A DNA stretch of 11,169 nt, taken from assembly GCA_022711695.1 (NCBI GenBank), contig JAKLEJ010000076.1:1-11169 (forward strand). The letters run 5' to 3'. Under the pieces are notes generated by a model that saw only the letters and a list, made by a program, of their open reading frames with translations, ran no database searches and had not been told where the DNA came from. The position numbers and the translations under genes are program-made. Source of the DNA: Verrucomicrobiota bacterium. GTDB taxonomy: Bacteria > Verrucomicrobiota > Verrucomicrobiia > Limisphaerales > JACRJZ01. Below, one piece after another: positions 1 through 5,604 of the stretch. Position 1 is the first letter of the stretch. Every line of letters begins with the position of its first letter.

Positions 1-1
1 A

Positions 2-2095
2 GAGCTGTTTGCCACCCCGGTGCTCCGGCTCAACGACGGTTCACGGCCCGTGGATGCGCCCCTGCGGGGCGCCAGGGAATTCGATATCCGCGTGGGCGAC
101 GGCGGAGATGGGCGCGGGTGGGACCAAGCGCTTTGGGGCGGAGCGGAGATTCACCTTCAGGACGGCAGCCGCCTGCGCTTGCAGGACCTGCCATGGGCCG
201 ACGCCGTGGACCCCAGCCCGGCGCGGCTCTCGTTCCAATACGGAGACAAACCGGGCGCGGACCTGCTGAAGAGCTGGAACCGCGAGGTTCGGACGTCACC
301 CCTGCCGAACGGGGGGCGCCTGCAGGAAATACTGTTCAAGGATCCGGCCACCGAGCTCGAGTTGCGCATCAGCGCGAAGGTGTTCGCCGACTTTCCCGCC
401 GTGGAATGGGTGGCCACCTTCAAGAACACCGGCGCCAGCGACACCCCGCTGATCAAGGATATTCGGTCGCTGGACGGCGTCTTCGCCCTGCCGGCCGCCC
501 AGGCTGCCACCCTGCATTGGGCGCTGGGCGGCGTGTCCTCCTTTGACGATTTCGCGCCCAGGACCACCGAACTCAAGCCGGGCGCCCGATTCGCGCTCGA
601 ACCCGGCGAGGGGCGTTCCTCGAGCGAAATCCTGCCGTTCTTCAATCTCGAGGGGGCCGACGCCGGCGTGGTGCTGGCGGTGGGGTGGAGCGGGCGCTGG
701 GCGGCGCAGTTCGAGTCCGCGCAGCCCGGCATCGTGCGGGTGCGCGCAGGCATGGCGCAAACGAGTTTGACGCTTCACCCCGGCGAGGCCATCCGCACCC
801 CGAGCACGCTGGCCTTGTTCTACCAGGGCGACCGGTGGCGGGGCCAGAATCTGCTCCGCCAGTTCCTGCTGACGCATCATCGGCCCCAGCGAAACGGCCG
901 GCCCATGGCAGCGCCGATCACCTGCGGCAACTGGGGCGGGACCCGGGCCGAGGTGCACCTGGACAACATCCGGCGGTTCATCGAGCACAAGCTGCCGATC
1001 GAGTATTACTGGATCGACGCCGAATGGTATGGGAACACGAGCGGCGACACCGGCTGGGCCTCGAACGTGGGCCGCTGGAACGTCAAGACCAACCTCTACC
1101 CGCAGGGCTTCAAGCCGCTCAGCGAGGCGCTGCGCAAGGACCGGCGCGAACTCATGCTTTGGTTCGAGCCGGAGCGGGTCATGGCCGGGACCCCTTGGGC
1201 CCGGGACCATCGCGGCTGGATGCTTGAGGCCGGCTCCAGCACCCTGCTCCTCAACCTCGGCAACGCCCAGGCCCGGCAATTCGTGACCGACTTCATCGCC
1301 GACCGCATCCGCGAGTTCGGCCTGGGCTGCTACCGGCAGGATTTCAACATGGACCCCCTTCCCTATTGGCGGAAAGCCGACGCCCCCGGGCGCCAGGGCC
1401 TGAGCGAAATCCGGCACATCGAGGGCCTGTACGCCTTCTGGGACGCGTTGCTGGCGAGGGATCCGAACCTGATTCTCGACAACTGCGCCTCGGGCGGACG
1501 GCGCATCGATCTCGAGACGATAGGCCGAGCCACGCCCTTGTGGCGGACCGACGGTCCGCGGGACCCCATTGCTCATCAGTGCCACACATACGGGCTGATG
1601 GCCTGGGTTCCCCTCAGCGCCACCAGCCAGGACCGCGAGGGCGACGACTATGAGTTTCGCAGCAGCATGTGCTCGAGTCTCTGCATCAACTGGGCGCACT
1701 CCGGAGACGGCCCGTGCGAGAAGCTGCCGGCCGATTTCCCCTTCGATTGGGCCCGGCGGGTTCTGAACCAGTACGTCTCCATCCGCGATTATTACTACGG
1801 CGATTACTATCCGCTCACTCCGCACTCAAGCGCGGCAGACGCGTGGATGGCTTACCAGCTTGACCGTCCCGAGCGCGGCGACGGTCTGGTGGTGGCGCTG
1901 CGCCGGCACAAGAGCCCGTTCGAGGCCGCCCGCCTGCCACTGCGCGGCCTGGAGGCCGACAAGACCTACCGGGTCACGAACCTGGACACCGGCGAAGCGC
2001 AGCGCGTCAGCGGCCAGAATCTGCGCGACCGCGGGCTCGCCGTCCCCATCCTGAAGATGCCTGGCTCGGCGTTGCTCATCTACCAGCGGCAGTAG
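2..2095 (+). CDS. Alpha-galactosidase, GH36 family (5' end missing)
   Basis: Predicted GH36 retaining enzyme that releases terminal alpha-linked galactose from oligosaccharides. The frame is open to the left edge (it reads ELFATP before a GTG at position 20), so the true start is probably outside the window; residue numbers here count from that GTG. An N-terminal beta-sandwich region (about 1-295) is followed by a TIM barrel that begins near the TCGNWGG motif. YYWIDAEWYG follows, with D333, then WFEPERV. The CYRQDFNMDP motif carries the expected nucleophile D441. CASGGRRID and WRTDGPRD follow, with D511 at the family acid/base position. A C-terminal beta domain ends at a TAG stop. Both catalytic Asp are present, so the enzyme looks active. 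The fold is known from the family; the exact substrate is inferred. Whether it is secreted cannot be judged without the start. Confidence 0.92.
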   Translation, partial: ELFATPVLRLNDGSRPVDAPLRGAREFDIRVGDGGDGRGWDQALWGGAEIHLQDGSRLRLQDLPWADAVDPSPARLSFQYGDKPGADLLKSWNREVRTSPLPNGGRLQEILFKDPATELELRISAKVFADFPAVEWVATFKNTGASDTPLIKDIRSLDGVFALPAAQAATLHWALGGVSSFDDFAPRTTELKPGARFALEPGEGRSSSEILPFFNLEGADAGVVLAVGWSGRWAAQFESAQPGIVRVRAGMAQTSLTLHPGEAIRTPSTLALFYQGDRWRGQNLLRQFLLTHHRPQRNGRPMAAPITCGNWGGTRAEVHLDNIRRFIEHKLPIEYYWIDAEWYGNTSGDTGWASNVGRWNVKTNLYPQGFKPLSEALRKDRRELMLWFEPERVMAGTPWARDHRGWMLEAGSSTLLLNLGNAQARQFVTDFIADRIREFGLGCYRQDFNMDPLPYWRKADAPGRQGLSEIRHIEGLYAFWDALLARDPNLILDNCASGGRRIDLETIGRATPLWRTDGPRDPIAHQCHTYGLMAWVPLSATSQDREGDDYEFRSSMCSSLCINWAHSGDGPCEKLPADFPFDWARRVLNQYVSIRDYYYGDYYPLTPHSSAADAWMAYQLDRPERGDGLVVALRRHKSPFEAARLPLRGLEADKTYRVTNLDTGEAQRVSGQNLRDRGLAVPILKMPGSALLIYQRQ

Positions 2096-2170
2096 TCCAG
2101 CCCCAGCCCTGCGAGGCCAGGAGCTCCCTCCCCCCGAGAAGCCCCGATCCAGGGACGCGTCTCGCGTCAC

Positions 2171-2198
2171 CGCGCCCGGTTCTTTCGGAACGGGCGCG
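2171..2198. other. GC-rich hairpin downstream of the alpha-galactosidase gene
   Basis: CGCGCCC pairs with GGGCGCG. After one bulged G, GTTC pairs with GAAC around a TTTCG loop. It lies 75 bases after the alpha-galactosidase stop and ahead of the next cassette, where a terminator would be expected, but no T-run follows on either strand. It could be a U-less terminator, an RNA-stability element or chance in GC-rich DNA. Confidence 0.35.
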
Positions 2199-2354
2199 AG
2201 AAAGGACGTGCAATCCGACGGCGGTTGCGGCACTCTAAGAACGCGGGACGAGAGCCAACGGGGCTTCAGCAGGAAGGGTGGCGCAGGAATGACAAATGAG
2301 GGGCTGCGCCCCCTCTGAGCTTGGGCACGCCACAGGCTCTCCCCGGTGCAGACC

Positions 2355-2543
2355 ATGAAGCAGGCGGATGACTATCGCGCGAAGATACGGCTCTGGGCGG
2401 CCAACCCCAAGGTCGTGGCCCTGCCGTCGGGTCCCCCGTTGCCGCGCTTCGGTTCGCGGAAGTTCGCCAGTCATGAGGAAATGAACCGGTGGAAACAGGC
2501 GTTGCTGGCCCAGGTCGCGCGTTCCCATGGAGCAAATCGATGA
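2355..2543 (+). CDS. Small protein of unknown function, first gene of nucleotidyltransferase cassette 1
   Basis: I do not recognise a named family. The 62-residue product is basic and has an N-terminal stretch with KIRLWAANPKV, a Pro-rich centre (LPSGPPLPRFGSR) and a likely helix containing SHEEMNRWKQALLAQVA. Codon third positions are strongly G/C, as in neighbouring genes, and its last 17 bases overlap the start of the nucleotidyltransferase-like gene, which suggests translational coupling. I chose the ATG at 2355; an in-frame GTG at 2346 would add three residues, and neither has a clear Shine-Dalgarno. By position it could be an antitoxin-like partner or accessory subunit of the downstream protein; this is inference from gene order only. 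It could also be a leader ORF that only positions ribosomes for the next gene. Confidence 0.5.
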   Translation: MKQADDYRAKIRLWAANPKVVALPSGPPLPRFGSRKFASHEEMNRWKQALLAQVARSHGANR

Positions 2544-2988
2544 TCTGCTGCGGCGGCTCGGGCAAGCCCAGGTTCGCTTTGTCCTGATGGGAGGACAGGC
2601 GATGCGCCTGGCGGGGATGCCGCGGTTTTCCATGGATTGGGATTTCTATATCCCCCCGCGCGATGCGGATAACTTCGCCCGCCTGAACTCAATCTTGGAG
2701 TGTGAGATCGACGAACCGTTGGTTGCGCTCGGCCCCCGCGGCGAGGGATTCGTTCAGACCTACCAGACCCGCTGGGGAGTGTTGCAGTTCCACCTGGGCG
2801 TGCCGGGAGTCCCCCGCTTCGACGATGCTGAGGCCCGCTCGGTTCTCCGGACCACGGAGAACGGGACGACGGTCCGATGCCTTTGCGGCGCGGACCTCCT
2901 CGCAGCCAAGCGGGCCGCCAACCGCCCTCAGGACCAGGCCGATATCGAATTCCTCGCGGAATTGCGGCGTCTAGGAAAACTGGCGTAG
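2527..2988 (+). CDS. Nucleotidyltransferase-fold protein, cassette 1 (MNT/AbiEii-like)
   Basis: A 153-residue protein with the minimal Pol-beta-type nucleotidyltransferase signature. A short helix precedes the strand FVLMGGQAM (G22, G23), then a loop reaches MDWDFYI with D37 and D39 as the metal-binding DxD pair. The strand where the third carboxylate usually sits reads GVLQFHLG, with Gln87 there instead of Asp or Glu. The C-terminal helix holds AAKRAANRPQDQADIEFL (K128, N132, R133, D136), typical of small MNT/AbiEii-like nucleotidyltransferases. Family members transfer nucleotides to proteins or tRNA, often in toxin-antitoxin pairs; the substrate here is unknown. The start codon lies within the preceding small gene and has no Shine-Dalgarno of its own, so coupled translation is likely. 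The missing third carboxylate could mean altered or lost catalysis, or a feature of the subfamily. Confidence 0.75.
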   Translation: MEQIDDLLRRLGQAQVRFVLMGGQAMRLAGMPRFSMDWDFYIPPRDADNFARLNSILECEIDEPLVALGPRGEGFVQTYQTRWGVLQFHLGVPGVPRFDDAEARSVLRTTENGTTVRCLCGADLLAAKRAANRPQDQADIEFLAELRRLGKLA

Positions 2989-2999
2989 CATCGGTCTTT

Positions 3000-3019
3000 C
3001 CGCGCTCTCACGAGCGCGG
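3000..3019. other. Perfect 8-bp hairpin after cassette 1
   Basis: CCGCGCTC pairs perfectly with GAGCGCGG around a TCAC loop, 11 bases after the stop codon of the cassette 1 nucleotidyltransferase. The spacing is right for a terminator separating the cassette from gatB, but no T-tract follows on either strand. Confidence 0.4.
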
Positions 3020-3098
3020 CCTGGACAGCAGGAACAGGCTCGGCGCAAAGTGGGAAACAGGAGGCGGAAAAATACGCGTGTCCAAGGCCGCCGGCCTG

Positions 3099-3107
3099 TG
3101 GTCTAAT
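3099..3107 (+). promoter_or_regulatory. Candidate extended -10 element for gatB
   Basis: TGG followed by TCTAAT gives the TGn extension plus a -10 hexamer matching TATAAT at 5 of 6 bases. Seventeen bases upstream, TGTCCA (3079-3084) matches the -35 consensus at only 3 of 6. Transcription would begin about 8 bases before the gatB ATG, leaving an almost leaderless message, which fits the lack of a good Shine-Dalgarno there. Confidence 0.3.
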
Positions 3108-3121
3108 CCGCCGGCGAGAAT

Positions 3122-4603
3122 ATGGAATACGAAGCCGTCATCGGCCTGGAGACACACGTCCAGCTCAAGACCCGGTCCAAGATGTGGTGCGGCTGTCCCA
3201 ACCGCTTCGGGGCGCCGCCGAACACCCAGGTCTGCCCCGTCTGCCTGGGGCTGCCCGGGGTCCTGCCCGTAGCCAACGAGGAGGCCTTGCGCCTGACCGC
3301 CCTGGCGGGCCTGCTCCTGGGCTGCTCCCTGCCGCCCCGCGCCAAGTTCGATCGCAAGAACTATTTTTATCCGGACATGCCCAAGAACTACCAGATCACG
3401 CAGTACGACCAACCCTCGACACGGGAAGGCGCGGTCGAGTTCGAATACGCCGGCGGGCTGGCGCGGGTGCGCATTACCCGGGCGCATCTCGAGGAGGACG
3501 TGGGCAAGAGCTTCCACTTCGACCGCCAGAGCGGCGTGGATTTCAACCGGGCCGGGGTGCCGCTGCTGGAGATCGTGTCCGAGCCGGACATCGACAGCGC
3601 GGACATGGCCTACGCCTACCTGAACGCGCTCAAGGATATCCTGTCCCAGGGCGGCATCAGCGACTGCGACATGGAGAAGGGCATGGTGCGGTGCGACGTG
3701 AACGTGTCGGTGCGCCCGGCGGGCGCGAAGGAACTCGGGGCCAAGATCGAGATCAAGAACATGAACTCGTTCAGCGGAATCCGCCGCGCCCTCGAATACG
3801 AGATTCCCCGCCAGATCGACACGCTCCGGCAGGGCGGCCGCCTGATCCAGTCCACCCGCCGCTGGGACGACGTCGCCGGCCTTACCGAGGAGATGCGCAC
3901 CAAGGAGGACGCCCACGATTACCGCTACCTGCCCGACCCGGACCTGATGCCGTTCGAGCCCGGGGAGGATTGGCTGCGCGAGGTCCGGGAGCGCGTCGTC
4001 GAGCTGCCCCTGGCGCGAAAGCAGCGGTTCATGCGCGATTACCAGTTGCCGGCCGCGGATGCCGAGGCTTTCAAGACCGATCGTCCGCTCGGGGATTACT
4101 TCGAGCGGATCGCGCGGCAGGCCAGGAACCCGAAGGCCGTGGCCAACTGGGTCATCAACAACCTCCGGGCGAAGATCTCCGAGGCGAACGAAAAGCTGGC
4201 GGCGGAGCAAGCCGCGTCTGGCAAGGAGCCCGAGGCCAATGGCGCACTCACCCTGGCGGACCTGAAGTTCAAGCCGGAGTCTCTGCTGGAGCTGACCGCC
4301 CTGGTGGACAGCGGCAAAATCAGCACCAAGATCGCCCAGGACGTCTTCGCCGAGATGTTTCAAAAGGGCGAATCCCCGGCGGCGATCGTGGAGCGCAAGG
4401 GGTTGGCGCAGGTCAGCGACGCCGGCGCGGTCGAGAAGTACTGCGACGAGGTCATCGCCGCCCACCCCGGGCCCGCCGCGGATTTCAAGGCGGGCAAAGC
4501 CGCCGCGCTGAATTTCCTCAAGGGCCAGGTGATGAAGCTCAGCAAGGGCAAGGTCAACCCCGGCCTGGCGGGCGAGATCCTCGAACGGAAGCTCAAAGGC
4601 TGA
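3122..4603 (+). CDS. gatB: Aspartyl/glutamyl-tRNA(Asn/Gln) amidotransferase subunit B
   Basis: GatB is the kinase/tRNA-binding subunit of cytoplasmic GatCAB. It phosphorylates the side chain of misacylated Glu-tRNA(Gln) or Asp-tRNA(Asn), which is then amidated with ammonia from GatA. The 493-residue product opens with the family N-terminus YEAVIGLETHVQL. The zinc-type cysteines are intact as C23-x-C25 and C38-x2-C41 (CPVCLGLPG). The NYFYPDMPKNYQITQYDQP block and the GatB signature around VDFNRAGVPLLEIVSEPD are present, as is DYRYLPDPDL. The C-terminal YqeY-like tRNA-binding domain runs to the end, with GKVNPGLAGEIL. The length is normal and nothing is missing. gatA and gatC are not beside it, so the three genes are split or placed elsewhere. 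It stands alone between two accessory nucleotidyltransferase cassettes. No strong Shine-Dalgarno precedes the ATG. Confidence 0.98.
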   Translation: MEYEAVIGLETHVQLKTRSKMWCGCPNRFGAPPNTQVCPVCLGLPGVLPVANEEALRLTALAGLLLGCSLPPRAKFDRKNYFYPDMPKNYQITQYDQPSTREGAVEFEYAGGLARVRITRAHLEEDVGKSFHFDRQSGVDFNRAGVPLLEIVSEPDIDSADMAYAYLNALKDILSQGGISDCDMEKGMVRCDVNVSVRPAGAKELGAKIEIKNMNSFSGIRRALEYEIPRQIDTLRQGGRLIQSTRRWDDVAGLTEEMRTKEDAHDYRYLPDPDLMPFEPGEDWLREVRERVVELPLARKQRFMRDYQLPAADAEAFKTDRPLGDYFERIARQARNPKAVANWVINNLRAKISEANEKLAAEQAASGKEPEANGALTLADLKFKPESLLELTALVDSGKISTKIAQDVFAEMFQKGESPAAIVERKGLAQVSDAGAVEKYCDEVIAAHPGPAADFKAGKAAALNFLKGQVMKLSKGKVNPGLAGEILERKLKG

Positions 4604-4638
4604 GCCGCCCGCAGGATGCGGTCGTAAGCCCGGGCGCT
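4603..4638 (-). pseudogene. Remnant of a comM 3' region
   Basis: Read on the minus strand, these 36 bases encode SARAYDRILRAA, against SARAYDRILRVA in the intact comM downstream (5704-5739). By my alignment 32 of 36 bases match without a gap. Three of the four differences (4627, 4609, 4603) are synonymous and the fourth (4607) gives Val to Ala. That pattern indicates a copy of coding sequence. It abuts the gatB stop codon, and similarity ends abruptly at 4638 on the other side. It has no start and no ATPase domain, so it is a fragment, not a gene. Confidence 0.6.
4610..4638. repeat. Direct repeat, left copy (29 bp)
   Basis: This segment matches 5711-5739 at 28 of 29 bases in the same orientation, 1101 bases apart; the single difference is A at 4627 against G at 5728. 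The two copies bracket the second nucleotidyltransferase cassette plus the last part of comM. Confidence 0.85.
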
Positions 4639-4698
4639 GGCGACCTCGAACCGATTTCGCCGCCGTCGCCAAACGGTCCGGACTGCTTTACGATGATC

Positions 4699-4718
4699 GC
4701 GATAATGGTCCGTATCGC
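4699..4718. other. Short inverted repeat upstream of cassette 2
   Basis: GCGATA, eight bases, then TATCGC. It sits in a locally AT-richer patch about 80 bases ahead of the first gene of cassette 2 and overlaps GATAAT (4701-4706), a 5-of-6 match to a -10 hexamer that has no matching -35. It could be an operator, but a 6-bp arm is easily chance. Confidence 0.2.
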
Positions 4719-4799
4719 AAATCGTCCGTGCACGGCGCGAGCCGGACCTCGCTCGCGGTTGTTCTCGACGAATAGAGCGGTCGCCATTAAGGTAGCGCT

Positions 4800-5042
4800 G
4801 TGAGAAAGATGAACGTTCGGCCGCCTGCCGGCGCTTGGTCGGGCGCCCTGTCCGCTGGAGCTGCGCCGGCCCGGCGGTGGGCTCGCAAGCTGGCAAGAGA
4901 GGTGGAAATTGTGCTCGGACGCCATCCTGAGGCGGACCCGGAAGCCGTTCGCCGGACGTTGCTTTGCCTGGAGTCTCCCCCGTTGGACAGATTAAACCGG
5001 AGTTTGCGTCGTGGCCGAGGTTTTGCCGCTTTCAGAAAGTGA
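4800..5042 (+). CDS. Small basic protein of unknown function, first gene of cassette 2
   Basis: No family is recognised. The 80-residue product is Ala/Arg-rich at the N-terminus, then has a helix-like WARKLAREVEIVLGRHP, an acidic turn (EADPEA), and a C-terminal helical region with VRRTLLCLESPPLDRLNRSL ending in RRGRGFAAFRK. The GTG at 4800 has AAGG seven bases upstream. A second in-frame GTG at 4911 has a better Shine-Dalgarno (AGAGG at 4898-4902, 8-base gap) and would give only 43 residues. The last 32 bases overlap the nucleotidyltransferase gene in another frame, the same layout as cassette 1, although the sequence does not resemble the small protein there. A partner or antitoxin-like role is inferred from position alone. 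Confidence 0.5.
   Translation: MRKMNVRPPAGAWSGALSAGAAPARRWARKLAREVEIVLGRHPEADPEAVRRTLLCLESPPLDRLNRSLRRGRGFAAFRK
4898..4902 (+). promoter_or_regulatory. Shine-Dalgarno that may set an internal start in the small cassette 2 gene
   Basis: AGAGG with an 8-base gap to the in-frame GTG at 4911 is one of the best ribosome-binding sites in the window. It competes with the upstream GTG at 4800 and could yield a 43-residue short form. Confidence 0.4.
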
Positions 5043-5541
5043 GCTGCGCCTGCTGGAGGCGCTCGTTCGCCATCACGTGCGGTTCATGGTGGTGGGACTC
5101 TCCGCTGCGGCCCTGCAGGGCGCCCCGGTGGTCACGGAGGATGTGGACCTGTGGTTCGAGAACTTGAACGATCCGAGGTTGATCCCCGCCTTGCGCTCCG
5201 TAGGTGCGGCCTACCTTCCTCCGTTTGGCTTCAACCCGCCCATGCTCGGTGGGCCGGGCAGCGAGCCCTTTGACGTCGTGTTGACTATGAACGGGTTGGG
5301 GCTCTTTGCCGAAGAGTGGAAGTTCGCGCGGACGATCCACGTGGGACGCCTCAGGCTCAAGGTTCTTTCGCTGGAGCGCATCTTGGTCAGCAAGACCGCC
5401 GCGAATCGCCCGAAAGACCGCCTGGTCATCCCGGTTCTGCAAAGCACGCTCCGCACGCTAGACGTGCGCCAGGCCCGGCGGCACAAGCAACGCGTGCGCC
5501 CATCGGGGCGGAAGAAACGTGTCCTCAAGAGGCGGACCTGA
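5011..5541 (+). CDS. Nucleotidyltransferase-fold protein with basic tail, cassette 2
   Basis: A 176-residue protein of the same broad fold as the cassette 1 enzyme but with little sequence in common outside the motifs. The strand MVVGLSAAAL carries G29 and S31, then TEDVDLWF gives the metal-binding D44 and D46. EPFDVVL supplies D88 as a likely third carboxylate, so this copy looks catalytically complete. The helix SKTAANRPKD (K128, N132, R133, D136) matches the corresponding motif of the cassette 1 protein at the same residue numbers. The last 25 residues or so are very basic (RPSGRKKRVLKRRT), suggesting nucleic-acid binding. The start is a GTG with GGAG eight bases upstream (4999-5002), inside the preceding small gene. 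Toxin, tRNA-modifying or protein-modifying roles are all possible; the target is unknown. The gene ends 63 bases from the convergent comM stop. Confidence 0.75.
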   Translation: MAEVLPLSESELRLLEALVRHHVRFMVVGLSAAALQGAPVVTEDVDLWFENLNDPRLIPALRSVGAAYLPPFGFNPPMLGGPGSEPFDVVLTMNGLGLFAEEWKFARTIHVGRLRLKVLSLERILVSKTAANRPKDRLVIPVLQSTLRTLDVRQARRHKQRVRPSGRKKRVLKRRT

Positions 5542-5604
5542 CTGGCCAGGTGCGGGCGATGGCTTGGGTCGCTGCGGCGTGATGGCTCCAGCGCACCACG
5601 CACC

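Noticed and set aside
296..1825. Long minus-strand open frame across the alpha-galactosidase gene
   Set aside because: It overlaps the clear GH36 catalytic motifs on the plus strand and shows no recognisable domain.
2298..2315. GAGGGGC...CCCCCTC stem as a terminator or riboswitch
   Set aside because: The arms pair only with a bulge around a tiny loop, there is no T-tract, and short G/C palindromes are common in this DNA.
3008..4672. Very long open frame antisense to gatB, and another in a second plus-strand frame (3184-4803)
   Set aside because: Both are shadows of gatB in GC-rich DNA: low-complexity Arg/Gly/Ala or Leu/Val/Gly-rich translations with no family motifs. The gatB frame is unmistakable.
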